Source: Cloeon dipterum (lineage: Eukaryota; Arthropoda; Insecta; Ephemeroptera; Baetidae). From it: DNA of 64,000 bases. The stretch covers positions 3,100,001-3,164,000 of the forward strand of contig NC_088788.1 of assembly GCF_949628265.1 (NCBI RefSeq), read 5' to 3'. The notes under the pieces are model-generated. The model did no database searches and was not told the DNA's origin. It was given only the letters and a program-made list of their open reading frames with translations. A program made the position numbers and the translations under genes. Positions 12,911-25,665 of the stretch are shown here, piece by piece; position 1 is the first letter of the stretch; each line of letters starts with the position of its first letter.

Positions 12911-13632
12911 ACACAAACAACTTTATTATACTTTTGTTGCTTTCGTAGTAAGTGCGAGAAAATTTATTTTTATTTCCAAAATTTATTATCGATACCTAAA
13001 TTTTATTATTTGATCTATTTTTTACACTCTAAATGACTGAAAAATAATTAAATTTATAAATAATTTCTCTAAATAAAATCAGATGTTTGAACTGACGCAC
13101 ATCGAGTGAAGTTAAATGAACCTGTAGCTGTTGAGCGAGAGTTGGTAATTGTACAAACAGCTGTCACGCACGTATTCACACATGTACAGGAGTTTTGGTA
13201 CACAAGCGCGAACAATCGGGGATTACGTCTCTGCGTCTGTGAACAAGAGGGACCATTATATTGTATTGATTTACAGTCTAGAGTTCAGTTTATTTAATAA
13301 ACAAAGCATAATGATTCGGATGTTTGGGGAATTCAGGCTGAATACGTAACTAAATTTGTTATACAACTTATATAATTGTACGTCTGTCACCTTGACATGA
13401 ATAAACAATTATATAAACTATACGCGTTGACTCAGTGAATTAATTTGCTTGTCAATAACAATCGGTCTGTAACATTTCCAGTGGTAATTTGGGATTTGAT
13501 ATAACGATTTAAATCCACGTATTGCAAATTAACTCTAATTTTTTCCACGTTATGTGAGGAAACTTTTTTACTAATAAGCGAAATCATTCACGCTTTTCTG
13601 AATAGTATGTCACTTTGCATCCTGTGTAAATT
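12911..13632. other. Intergenic DNA, no gene seen
   Basis: AT-rich; nothing recognised. Confidence 0.45.
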
Positions 13633-13991
13633 CAGGGTTGCAAAAACACGCATTTTTAATAAAATTATTTTTTCAATTTTTACCAGTTTCTTGCAGACAA
13701 AAAGTTTTCACCTTACTTTTCCAATAATTTACTAATTATTAGCATATAACCTCGACTTGAAACATTGTCAGAGATAAATTTTTGGAGAAATTGAGGCAGC
13801 AAAATGGCAATTTAAAGAAAATATCTGCACAGAGGAGGAAATTTTGAGCATTCCGACCGCAAATTTTAGATTTTCACAGAAGAAAAATGGAATAAATTCA
13901 TTTCTTGCAATTCTTGCGCAAGAAATTGGTAAAAATTGAGTTTTAAAAACCAGTGGTGAAAAAAACCGGGTGGTAAACAAATGCAACCCTG
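13633..13991 (-). mobile_element. Family D hAT-type MITE copy D1
   Basis: A 359-bp element with termini CAGGGTTGCA and TGCAACCCTG, flanked by a perfect 8-bp duplication TGTAAATT (13625-13632 and 13992-13999). The interior matches copies in the GlcAT and eIF2D genes. Terminus and duplication length indicate a hAT-type non-autonomous element. Confidence 0.9.
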
Positions 13992-15678
13992 TGTAAATTT
14001 CAACTTTAAGCAAAATTTATGTTGCTATGAATATGAATATACAACATTAACATCCGGTTATACGCGGTAGATTAAATTCAAATGTAAAATTTCCTGCGAG
14101 AATCTGATACCAGCAGTAACAAAACCGCATTAAACCCCCGAAATCAGAAACGTACATGTCAGCTTGCAAAGAATCCGTCACTCGACGGCTATGCAACACT
14201 ACACGCGCGCAAGACGAGCGGGTTGCATACCCGCGGCTGCGGAATGAATTTCCAGATTCCGCCGGCAAAAACAACACCCATCGCTTCTGCCAGAGGATGT
14301 CGGTTTCCCCGAGCACGGATCAAAAACGATCGCACGCGGCAGTGAAATGAATGTGCCTGCTCCGCCTCCCCGCAGTTTGACGAGAATATAATGCATAATT
14401 TGGCCCTTGTCCCCCGCGGAACCGTCTCTCTGGAGACGGGCCCCAACTGCGCGAAATGAGACTTTGGGCTCACTTTCCGTCTCATAACTATAAGCGGCTC
14501 GTTAAAAGTTTTCCCTCCGATTTGGAACTGCCGAAATCGCAGCTGTGTGCATGATAATTCACCCCTGGATTTTCGACTCTGCAAGAAAAAGTGTTGCAGG
14601 CTTCGAAAGCTACAAATTCAGATGAAAAAAAAAACAGATTTTTCTCTGAATTGGAACAGGAAATTCAGAGGGGGAAATGTTTCAATTCCGTTGCAGAATT
14701 TGTGTTACACTAAAAACTATTTTAAATTTAATCCAATTAGGAACAAAATAAAAACAGCAAAAAATTGACTCTAGGAAATTTTTACAGCAATCCTAAATCA
14801 TTCAATTCATCTAAGGACGCCAAGACGAAGCCAGTGGAGTGTAGTTTTTGCAATTCTGATAATTTAAATTAAAGGAAATATGTGCAAACTCGGATTTTGT
14901 ATTATTTTCAAAATCCCCTGTTTGTAAATTTCACAATGTAGTTCACACGTGTTTTTTGGGACTAATTTTGAGAGGTTTTTCAAATTTAAAAAACTAAGCT
15001 GTTTTCACTAAGCCTAAAAACCAAAATATTCACAAATTGCCCGTAAAATTAGACCTTTGACCTTTACCAATGGCCTAAAAATCCGGGTGTACAGTTTATC
15101 AGGCTTTATGAGAACAATTGTGCAAATAAGAGACTAATTTAAAATTTTACAACAATAAAAATAAAAATTTGCTTCAATTTCGTCACTTAGATTCTCACGT
15201 GAAATGAATTTCGTTGGTTTTGCCCGACCTGAGCCAAAATGCAATTGATCAGCTGCGACGTAAAAGCGTTTCAATAAATTACCGCAGGCTCACGGCCCAA
15301 GCAAAGGAAGCCCTGGTGGACAGGACGACGCGGTGTGCGTGCATCAGCGCGAATGTGGGCGTTAAGCCTGGCCGATATTGAATGGCGGCAATTTAGTCTG
15401 AAAGGTAAATAAGCCCTAGGGCATCCCGAGTTTGCATTAGGCCTGTTCGGCAGGGAACCCAGCTACTAGCCAGAAATTTAAATACAAATTGGCTAATCCG
15501 TGAATCAATATCGAATCCGGATTTGTGGCAGAGAGATAAACAATACGACCGCAAAAACAAAAGTGGTTCTAGTTTTATTTTTACTGTGGTTCCAAAGGTC
15601 ACTACAAATTTTTTAATTTAACTTTTTGACCGTGCAAGCGATTAAAATTTTTTATTTTTATCAAAAAACTGTTGTAAC
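13992..15678. other. Intergenic DNA, no gene seen
   Basis: GC-rich patch at 14140-14560, AT-rich to 15190, and a second GC patch at 15200-15410. Open frames on opposite strands overlap and none has a recognisable domain. Confidence 0.45.
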
Positions 15679-15929
15679 CAGCGGGGACCAGATTCTTGCG
15701 ACGCGCAGATATGGCGTCCGGTGGAGCATGGCGCGAAAAAACGGCAACGTGAAAATGCGCGAAAAGAATAATTTGCATTACTTTGCACTAATTGTGTCTT
15801 TTGGATCGTAAAAACAAACTTTTGACACTCGTACGGCAATCCAAAGAGAGCTTTTTGTTTCCCACATTCAGGCGTCATCTTGAATCTGCGCAGTGCGAAC
15901 AAATTTTACAGCACATCTGGCCCCCGCTG
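15679..15929 (+). mobile_element. Family B hAT-type MITE copy B3
   Basis: CAGCGGGGACCAGAT at the left and ATCTGGCCCCCGCTG at the right. Flanks GTTGTAAC (15671-15678) and ATTGTAAC (15930-15937) match at 7 of 8 bases and read as the target duplication. Confidence 0.87.
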
Positions 15930-16603
15930 ATTGTAACGTCTTCCTCCTTAGTGTAAAACCAGAAAAACTGAACTAATTAGAAAAAAGCCAGTAGAGAAAC
16001 GCAGCCACAAAAATAGATTTACTTTTCTTGCGGTTCCGAGCGGGACTATTACAAAGTTGGCGAGAGCGAGCGTTTTCTCTGCTTGTTAATAGCGCTTTTA
16101 AATATTTCTCGCCGGGAGAGCAATTCCATGCGCAAGCACGTTCTATTTTCCTTGAAAAGCAAATACGTATATACATGCCGATGAGAATTCGCGGCGTCAA
16201 ACGTGCAGATTTGCCAGAAAAAGAGGTGCGGCGTCAGCTAATAAGGGAGGCAAAAACCAACGCTCTCGCGAAAGGTAAGATACGCGAGTGCAAAAAGTGC
16301 TCATATAATGTGCACCATAACGACGCGAAACACACCGATGATAAAAACGCGCACCAAGAATGTATTATATTATATTATCACGCCGGAGTGCGGGCGCCGA
16401 CGACCGTTTTTGTTGCCAGTTGTGCGGCAAAAATTTCATATATATTATTGCTCTGCAGCATTGATTAATGTCGGCAGCTGTAAATGCGAATATTACAAGA
16501 GGGGACGTGAAAGATCAGATGTAATGAAAAAGCGACGCAACATTCGAAAGCAGCTCTTTTTATGAAGATTTCCTCATAATTTTTCAGAGGGTTTCGTTTT
16601 TTT
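15930..16603. other. Spacer between two inverted family B copies
   Basis: A 146-codon open frame at 16028-16468 (plus) starts at TTG rather than ATG and shows no domain I recognise. It is probably chance in a GC-richer patch, so no gene is called. Confidence 0.4.
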
Positions 16604-16880
16604 CAGCGGGATCCAGATGTGCGATTAAATTGGTTCGCACTGCGCAGATCCAAGATGGCGTCTGAAAGTGGGAAACAAAATGCTCTCTTCGGATTGCCGT
16701 ACGAGTGTCAAGAGTTTGTTTTTACGATCCAAAAGACACAATTAGTCCACAAGTAATGCAAAATATGCGTCACAATATTGACCAAAACTTGCTTCTTTTC
16801 GCGCATTGTCATGTGAGCGTTTTTCCCGCCATACTCCACCGGACGCCATATCTGCGCGTCGCACGAATCTGGCCCCTGCT
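16604..16880 (-). mobile_element. Family B MITE copy B4
   Basis: Minus-strand copy: left CAGCGGGATCCAGATG, right ATCTGGCCCCTGCT. No matching 8-bp flanks can be read, so the duplication has decayed or the right end is altered. Confidence 0.82.
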
Positions 16881-17600
16881 CTGTTAAAGTGCAGGAGGCA
16901 AATCCCAATTTTTTCTTAGTAATCAGGGGAGCTTTATTGAAAATTATAATAAAGCTAGAAAAATGTTGAAATTTAATTTATATATTTATACTTTTACCTT
17001 TTCTTGCCAACTGATTGTCAGCAGCTAATAGCAACAGGTAATTGGAGTGCAAATTTTAAGTTGTTTGTTAAGGAATATCTCCAAACATAAAGTACAATAT
17101 GGATCACCCCCCTTTTGGTTCACAGGTAGACATCATCCGCGCGCGCTATGTTGATGATGACGCGTTTGCTGAAGGGAGGAAATGAGCTCTGTCAGTCGAG
17201 TGTCTGCTCAAACACTGCATCAAACGCACATATACGAAAATTTGTGCCTCAGTGGCACCACCGAGTGGAAATAATTTGTGCGTTAATAATATTTCAGCTC
17301 TCGCACGCGCAGCGCACACACATTTTTTCAGCCATCGCGTCGCGTGCTTTGGAAAACGAGATCGTAATTAGATGACAGCACGTCAGCAACCCTGTTTGCC
17401 GCTGGCGAAATTTCGCGGGTATCTGTTTACTCTCTCGCATGAAATATGTGCGCCAGCGCTGCCAAATTAAATGCAAATTGTTTACTTTACTTGGAACAAA
17501 TTCAATTTTCGACTTTGATAATGATGTTGTTTGTCAACAGCTAGTAATTTTCTTACTTTTTGAACGAGTATTCGTTTGTTTGGCTGGTTTTCGTGGATTA
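16881..17600. other. Intergenic DNA, no gene seen
   Basis: AT-rich with a GC-richer part at 17120-17470. Nothing recognised. Confidence 0.45.
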
Positions 17601-18016
17601 TTAAAGAAGGAATAATACTGCAAAAGCCTGGAAAATGCTTGTTTCCAATGCATAAACGCGTCGCTTAGGATTCAGTTAAAGCCTAAACTGTCATTTTTTG
17701 AGAAAATTGGCATTTCAAATGGTAAGGGCTGTCTCCTTACTTGAAATCCGATTTAATTTCAAAACCAAGAGTTTCCCCATTAAGTGGCACACACCGTTGG
17801 ACAGATCTCGACGAGAGGAATCGGAATTTGCCAAGAAAATATGTTCAAGCACTCTAAATTTTGGAGAAAATTGGCAAAATTTGAATTTTTATTTAAGGAA
17901 GGTCCTTTTTATTATTGTAAGTTGTTGAACAAATTGTTTATCGATCAATTGCTTACGGCATCCAACAGTTATTCAAATAATTGTCAAATAATCTGTATCA
18001 TTCCTTTTTATTTTAA
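17601..18016 (+). mobile_element. Family A MITE copy A3
   Basis: Starts TTAAAGAAGGAATAATACTG and ends near TGTATCATTCC...TTTTAA. The interior matches family A, and the common internal frame is open for about 70 codons. Confidence 0.8.
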
Positions 18017-18850
18017 TTTATTCTTGCTCTCGTCATGTCAGTACATATATCTTCAAAATAATTTACCAATTGGGAAAATTCAGGAATAATTGTGAACGGA
18101 ATGTTGAATGAAAATGAAATAACGCAAGTGAATTGTTGTACCTAGTGCCCCAAAAATGATTATTGGGCTAGTAGAATCAGCCCTATTTTGATTTTTTATG
18201 TGGATGTGATGAAGTTGTCTTATAAAACATTTGGAAGCACGATTTATCTCAGTTGTAAATAAATATCTAGAGTGTTTCCTAGAATCTGAAAGATACAATC
18301 ACATTTTTTGCCCTTCGCGAAAGCATCTTTTCTTATTCTTTCTGCAGAGGGAGCAGAGAGCCGGCGTTTTATTCGGTCGACGGGAGAGAAGAGGACAGCA
18401 TCGTGCCCGGACAGCAGCAGCCCGAGATGTAATTATGATTCGCACAAAAGGCTGATTTGCGTCACTGACATTGCCCACAATGGGGAATCCCGCGGCACAA
18501 AATCATTTTCACGAGAGAGGGAGAGACGAGAGACTGCCCGACTCTCTTTACAATAAACGCACAACGCGATCGAGCAAGAGCATTCATCGCGACTTAAAAA
18601 AATATATATATGAGCGCTATAGTCCTCTGGCGTACAATGGAGCAATGAAAAATGAAATCGACTTTATGGAGCTCTAGATATATGAACTTTTTAAATTTCT
18701 GCCTGCACGTTAAAGCTGCAAAAACACAACATCTCGGGAGTTATTATTTTTCATCGGTTTAAAATCCTAATCATAGTGTGGGAATATTAAAATTAAAATA
18801 ATTATCTGAATTCGTCAACCATGAATCATAGAAAACAATTGAAATTTCAC
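18017..18850. other. Intergenic DNA, no gene seen
   Basis: A GC-richer patch at 18330-18600 is open on both strands with no recognisable protein. Confidence 0.45.
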
Positions 18851-19101
18851 CAGCGGGGACCAGATTCATGCGACGCGCAGATATGGCGTCCGGTGGAAAA
18901 ATGGTCACGTGAAAATGCGCGAAAAGAAGCAAGTTTTGGTCAATTGACGCATAATTTGCATTACTCTTAACTAATTGTGTCTTTTGGATCGTAAAAACAA
19001 ACTCTTGACTCTCGTACGGCAATCAATTGATTCCCCCATTCAGACGCCATCTTGGATCTGCGCAGTGCGAACCAATTTCATCGCACATCTGGCCCCCGCT
19101 G
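18851..19101 (+). mobile_element. Family B hAT-type MITE copy B5
   Basis: CAGCGGGGACCAGAT at the left and CATCTGGCCCCCGCTG at the right. Flanks AATTTCAC (18843-18850) and AATGTCAC (19102-19109) match at 7 of 8 positions. Confidence 0.86.
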
Positions 19102-21237
19102 AATGTCACCATTTAATTCTCTGAATTTTTTTTAGCAAGTTTTCTTTCGAATGTCCGTGGACATAATGTAATGAAGGTTTGTTCCAAGGTGAAGATTAAT
19201 AATTGAATAAAAATATGTGTGATCCAAAGTGGGTTAAAAAAGTGAACGCTCTGCTGTAGTCAGCTGTCTGGTGTTCTCACTCACGGATGGGAGCAGAGCA
19301 GCGCGCAGGTGTGCGCTTGCGGCGGGCCCTGTAATACGTCGACCGACCGAAATTTCAAAAAAAGATTGATGCCTGCGCCACGCTCGCGACTGAAAGCTCT
19401 CGCTTAATCAAGATTAGCGTCAGCAAGAAGTAAAAAATTGATGTAATATACATTAATACAAGGCAGCGGCGGTAGCACTTCCCGCTAATTACAACGCACA
19501 TTTTTCGAACGGACGGAAGTCCAAAATGCATATATACGCGTATGCGGCGGCGGCAAAACAACAATGCAGGGAAGGAAAATCCGACTGTACAATGGGCTCA
19601 ACACAAAACCAAGTGCGGCTTTAGACCGCCGAGAACGAGCCACACGGCATTAAGCTTCAATTTGAGGCTTTTCTTCCGATATAATTATGTGTCTTTGCTT
19701 GAAAGCGGAGAGCATTCTATTCTTTGTCTGCACGCACGCACCGTCCATGTAGCTCTTTCTGTGGAACAGCAGATGGTTGCTGGCGGAATAATCAAATTGC
19801 AAGAAGCGTCCTGTCTTTTATATTTTCATAATGCAGAGAAATGCGTTAATGGTCTACTAATTTAACAGAAAAAAACATACACTTACTATCAATTATTGAA
19901 AATAAGAGAAATTGAGTTCAAAATAGGCGGAGCGAGAAGGAGAACATTTTTTAACACAGTTGTACATTAATTAATTATTTAAATATTTTTTTCCGGTGCT
20001 TCAAATCATCATGGGAGCATCAAAATGATCACAAATAATTAAATTACAATTGAAATACCATGTAAACCCGTCTGAATTGACTAACAGAGATCAAATTTTT
20101 AGCTCTATTATTGTGAGAAAATTTTATATACTTAAAATGCTAAATGGGGGCTAAAATAAAATAATGTGCGAGAAAATTTCTCTACGTTTTCCAAATTCGA
20201 AGAAGAAACTCGTAAATTTTCGCCACTTAAATAAATCATCGCGAAAAAGAGAGCGCTCTTCATTTTAATTTTGAGAAGCCGGGACGAGTTAGCAGTAAAA
20301 TAAGAGAAAAATCGCAACCTCCCAAGAGAGCGCATTTTTATATTATCCGTAAAAAAACAAAGATGCAAAAACATTTCCACATCTGTCTGGAATTATTTTC
20401 CTGCCGAGCAGAGTGGTGCTGTGAAGCATTTTCGTTTTCCTTAGGGAGCTTGACGAGCTTCTGCACGATAAATTGATCAATATTGAATTGGCTGGCGCAC
20501 AGTTGACTAGATTGGAAAAGAAGTTGAAAACGAATTGTTTCGCAAAAGCGTCTGTCTCTCTGCGCCCGGCTTGCCGAGAACGCGCGCTTCATTAATTAGG
20601 TGTGCAGTGTAACACAACGCCAAGCAGCGATACGACGCCAACTGATTGGAAAGAAATGGCGTCGCATTATTTGTCGATCCCCAATGGTCGCGCAGCAACA
20701 CAGAAAATGATTCAGATGTGCGCAATTCATCATGAGAATAGACGAATTGATTGGAAACTGAACAAAATCAGTGGCCTACTTTCCGTGTGAACAACTAGAC
20801 TGTTTTTTTGTTGTTGTTGCATATTTCTCTGCTCGCTTGTTGTCTAGATGTTTGAAAAAATTAAAATTAATCACGTCCCTTGGTGGCTAGAGAAAATTGA
20901 GAAATAATAATTTTAGTATTCCGAGCGGAACTCACCTCGATTCGCGCCGAGTGACCCACAAAAGTGGCATCGAAGAAGCAAGCAACCAAAGCCAAGCCGC
21001 GCGCGCGCCTATAACCGATCTTTGAACGCAGCTGTTGCAGACTAGTTTGATTCAAACTTGCACATTCGCTTTTTTACCCTAAACAATCCCTCCACTTTTT
21101 TAAACGCGCACCCTTCACCCCTTTGCACGCGAAAAGGGGGTTGATGTTAGTTGACTGGGTTGGGTGAAAAGCATCAAGCGGCGGGGCCTGCTCTCTCTCT
21201 CGCTTTTATGCTCTGAATCGAATGCATGCAGCCACCG

Positions 21238-21258
21238 CTGCTGCTGCTGCTGCTGCTG
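21238..21258. repeat. (CTG)7 trinucleotide repeat
   Basis: Seven GCT/CTG units in a GC-rich patch, not inside a credible open frame. Confidence 0.85.
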
Positions 21259-22713
21259 AGAGAGAGTAAGAGCATATATATGCGCAATTTTTCAGGTCTT
21301 TCAACTTAAGAGAGCGGCGTTAAAGAAAAAAACCGAAAAAAATTCAACAAATAATAATCCCTCTCCGCGGCGGACCTGCAGAGCTCAAAGCAGGCGGGAA
21401 TCCGTCGCTTTTCGATTCACACTGTGGCTTCGCCCCGGACTTGTAATTATGCCAACGAGGTGCTGTAGCAATTCTGCAGAGAGCACTTCACTCCTCGTAC
21501 TTACTTACTTCTCTGTCTCTCGTCTCCGGCGCTGCCTCGTCTCCAGAGTATATTGGTCAAAATAAGCTGAATCAAACTCGCGAGAGATGCTCATTGTTCT
21601 TATTATTATAATTGCTGCAGAATAATAAATCCATTAAAAACGGAAACTGTTGAATTTATAAAGTCATTGATCCAGGAGTTTTAGGTTGAAACCAAAATTC
21701 CAGGGAATTAATGGAATGCAGACTAGATCGATAAATAGCAATTTTATTTATTTAATAAATTTAATTGACTGCCTGAACATTGATCAGTTCTTCTTGGAAG
21801 AGCAGACGTAATGAAGAACAGAATCCGATATGTAAGTGAGAAAATGATGCTTACGAAATTATTTGAAACCGAATTAACATTTTTGGTTAATAACCATTTC
21901 ATGCAAAAGGATGTTACTAGAACTATATTAAAACAACGTCAAATCGATTGCTGGGATTTACGTAACACACACACACACACACACGAGAGATAAAAGTTTA
22001 CATAACGCATCCTGCGTGATCGGTGGATTAGTTGTTCCTGCACTTGGAATGACGAGTGAGGCAACAGATTATGCAAGGATGTGATGCGGCTTAGTGATTA
22101 CGAATCCTTCGCTCAATATGGCTTCAGGCAAGCAATTTGCAATTTTGAATATTCAAACATTATGCGTGTGTTGGTTTAGCGAGAATTCACCAGAGGCAGT
22201 CATTTGAATCAAACTTTTTTTTTCGAGTTAATGGTACTTTTCAACTCATTCATGGTTTTAATTGAATTTCCCTGCAGGGTAGAATTTGAAATTTAGATTC
22301 AGTGTTTTTTCAGAAATTTCTAAAAAGGTTAGATGCCAAACTAATAACGCTCTCCACAAGTATTCTAATTTTTCAATTAAAAATTAATATTTTATCGCTG
22401 TGGTTTCACGTTTAGTGCTCTCGCAGAGTACAAGTTCGTTGCACGACAAAGAAAATTAATATTTTTACTGTTCTTCACACAATGCACACATTCGGAGCAG
22501 CGCCAATTTCCACTCGGTGTTTTTTACACACTTTAACACGATCAAAAAGCGCATCGCATTCAAGAGAGATGGCACTCATCCGCAGGACGAACATGCGACA
22601 GACACACAACGAGTTCAAAAGTGCGGCAATCTGTATAAATCACACCTCGAGGGCTGTCAGCAACAAAGCCGTGAGAATTTCGATCGCCGCGCTGCTTCCG
22701 CCACAAACACGAC

Positions 22714-22716
<3 letters not shown>

Positions 22717-22752
<36 letters not shown>
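22717..22752. repeat. (GA)n microsatellite
   Basis: About 18 GA units read directly from the sequence. Confidence 0.92.
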
Positions 22753-22755
<3 letters not shown>

Positions 22756-24050
22756 CTGCGCCAGGGGTGTGAGAAATGGTTCATTTCATTCGCTACCAGA
22801 GCTAAAATTAATTTTTCCATGAGGAAAACCATTTTTTGATATTTGAAAATGCAAGTAAAACAGATTTAATAATTTTTAAAACATTATAAACATGTTAAAC
22901 CAAAAATTATATGAGATTCAAAACTCTCAGAGAAAATCAGGGTTTGGTTTTGCCACATGGTGAATTTTCCTGGGGAAAAATCCTTCAATTTTAAATTTTG
23001 GATTTTTCCAACATAATTTCTTACAACTAATTTTATAGGAAGACACCATTGCCGTAAAAAGTGCATTAATCCAAACATTAATGATGCAAAGTGGCTGAAA
23101 ACTATTTTAAAATTAGCCACTGGATTGAATGCTCTAAAATGGTGAATTTTATATTTTTAAACAATTTTTTAAACGTCTTTGACGCTTGTAGGAAAAACCA
23201 AATCTCTAAATTATAACGAAATTAAGAGATTTAACATATTTTCAATCGTAGACAAAGCGGTAATCCTAATTTTTTATTCCAAAAAATGTTTCTAACAATT
23301 CGATTAAATACACTGCATCCAAAACACTGGTGAAAATATAAAACCATTTAATTTAAACCAGTTTGAATCCCTTTAGGATTGACACAATATTATGAGGGGA
23401 GGAGAGAGATGCATCAGAAATTCCACACAAATTCAATTTAAAAAGGAAAGACAGCAAGAGAATTTTCTATCAAATCGACTATTTCTCACCGCCCCGCATT
23501 TCATTATTTTTTTTCTGTTTTCAGTGACAAATCTCTGGCGAATTCGGCGCGCCGATGTTTCATCCGAAAAAGCGGCAGCCGTGCATGTCGCTGGGATGGG
23601 TGCAACCCCCTTTTGTGATCTTAAAAAATGCAGCCGCGGACGAGAGGGCGACGCCGGCGGTCCCCCTTTCATTTTTTATTTTTTGTCAGCATCACTGTGA
23701 TGCTGCGTGCGCTCAGCGTGCGTGATGGGAAATCAATGAGTGCGTGTGCTCCGCCGATTTCTGTTATTTTATGTTTCAATGTGGGGCACACTGCTTTTTC
23801 GTTCCGCCCGCTCTCTTGCTTGCGCGACGAGTTGGCCGCCCGACCGATCGATCCGTTGGAACTGAATTTGTATTATTGCGTAATGATGCAAACATCACTC
23901 TAGCTGACTCTCCTCTCTCTGACTCTGAAACATAAAAAACTCTTTGTTTTGTGTGAAAGCTTTTAAAAATGAAAAGCATAAAGAGATTGAACTCGGATTT
24001 GCATACATACAAAGATTCAAATTCCAAAATCAAAATTAGGTGCTGAATAA

Positions 24051-24316
24051 CAGCGGGGACCAGATGTGCGATAAAATTGGTTCCCACTGCGCAGATCCAT
24101 GAATGTGGGAAACAAAAAGCTCTCTTTGGATTGCCGTACAAGTGTCAAGAGTTTGTTTTTACGATCCAAAAGACACAATTAGTCCACAAGTAAAGCAAAT
24201 TATGTCACAATATTGACCAAAACTTGCTTTTTTCGCGTATTTTCACGTGACCGTTTTTTCGCGCCATACTCCACCGGACGCCATGTCTGCGCGTCGCATG
24301 AATCTGGACCCCGCTG
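24051..24316 (-). mobile_element. Family B hAT-type MITE copy B6, perfect 8-bp duplication
   Basis: Minus-strand copy with termini CAGCGGGGACCAGATG and ATCTGGACCCCGCTG. Flanked by identical CTGAATAA at 24043-24050 and 24317-24324, showing a clean insertion. Confidence 0.9.
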
Positions 24317-24900
24317 CTGAATAATATGTCATTAGGCGCCTCTTAATTTATTTTTAAAATTTTTTATCATTAATAAGTATTTTTTACGAAAGTTTTTGTG
24401 TTATAGACCAGTCAAGATAGATGAATATTTTTTTTAATAAAAAAATAATAAGTCAAAACGCCATTTCAGACTATGACGAGACATATTCAACTGTGTACTA
24501 TGACTCATTTTAAAATATTTGGAGAAAACAGGAAATATCAAAATTTAATTATTAATAAGTGCAAGTATGTAGAAAAGTCAGGGTTTTCTCAATGTCGTTT
24601 TTGGCTAAACTAGTTCAGTAAAACGATAATCAAGATCATCATCCCCCTTTAGAACTAACTAACAACTGGACATTGGATCTTTTCTAGGGGCTAAATAAAA
24701 GAGAGACCAAAATATTAGAAAATCGAATAATGTTGACAAGGGCTTAAGAAAAAAAAATAACCTGTCACCACTCTGAATGAAATTAAAAATAAAGTATCAG
24801 AGGCATGACGTCATGTTTAAAAGACCTCTCCGAGCTAAGTCAATCGTCCGATTGGTTTTTTCTTAAAGGTACTCCGTTTTTTTAACTAGGCGGGCCACAA
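24317..24900. other. Intergenic DNA upstream of the glycosyltransferase pair
   Basis: AT-rich; nothing recognised apart from its position just upstream of the probable 5' exon of the first glycosyltransferase gene. Confidence 0.45.
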
Positions 24901-25102
24901 TCAACACACAAAATGATGGTGTGTGTTTAACAAGCACAGAAGAGATAAGCATGAATGCCATCCATCCGATTTCTCGCCACGTATATGGTGGACTGTCGAT
25001 AACCAGCCCGCTCGGGATTTGACCTTCGACGCTTCAGTGTGGAAAAAAGACTGCGCCAGACAGCACGCTGGTATCGGCAGCAGCAAATCGAAAGAAAATG
25101 AG
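24901..25102 (+). other. Probable 5' noncoding exon of the short alpha-1,4-glycosyltransferase gene
   Basis: A strong donor, GAG|GTAAGAG, falls at 25103, and an acceptor, TTTGCAG, lies at 25653-25659, seven bases before the ATG region of the next exon. Joining them leaves a frame open back to a stop at 24914-24916 without any ATG. I therefore read it as 5' UTR; the 5' limit given is a guess. Evidence is splice-site sequence only. Confidence 0.45.
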
Positions 25103-25665
25103 GTAAGAGTCTTTTTGCGGGCGGATCAGATTGATCTTTTGACCCAATTTTCCATTATTTTTAATTGATGCGTCGTTTATCATATAAAATTAAAAATATT
25201 ATGCAAGATAAAAAATGTGCTTACAGTAGGGATATTTTACAATCAACAATTGATTAATATTAAAAAAGTATCAACAGTATCTGAGATTGAGTGGAATTGT
25301 AAATTAGTTTAAAAATATCAGAACCAGCAGCCTATTTTTAAGCAGGGTTTTTTATCACAAAATCAATTCAATAGTTAATTTCTTCCTAGCTAAAACAGGT
25401 TTGTTCTCTTTGAGCCTTTCATTTTGTGGGAGTAGGAAGTAATAACTCATATTGCAAAGTTAATTGCGCCAATTCCTGATAGATAATAGCATGATAAGAT
25501 TACACATATATGGCTGGAAGATTAAGTTAACACTGATAAACAATGACTACACTACACAAAATAATATTGGGCGATGAACTCCTGATAATTTTTAAGGTTA
25601 TTGAATAATTTTTTTCGGTTAATTCATTTTAGCATTAATTTATCTTAAATCATTTGCAGTTAAAG

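Larger units (their letters stand above)
19102..24050. other. Long intergenic stretch with microsatellites, no gene seen
   Basis: Alternating AT-rich DNA and GC-rich patches (about 19260-19560, 20400-20650, 20930-21560, 22480-22760, 23520-23930). Contains a (CTG)7 run near 21238-21258, a (CA)n run at 21966-21984 and a (GA)n run at 22717-22752. Repeat family E resembles the sequence at about 19990-20070. No splice-supported coding sequence was found. Confidence 0.45.

Noticed and set aside
16028-16468. 146-codon open frame between two family B elements.
   Set aside because: Non-ATG start, no domain, and the end drifts into AT-rich, hydrophobic nonsense; most likely chance.
15679-16880. Two inverted family B copies about 670 bp apart, considered as ends of one composite transposon.
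   Set aside because: B3 has its own 8-bp duplication on both sides, so it inserted independently; the segment between carries no transposase.
3039-22752. CRISPR arrays or bacterial-type operons.
   Set aside because: Repeats here are microsatellites and transposons, and the genes are intron-split and metazoan.
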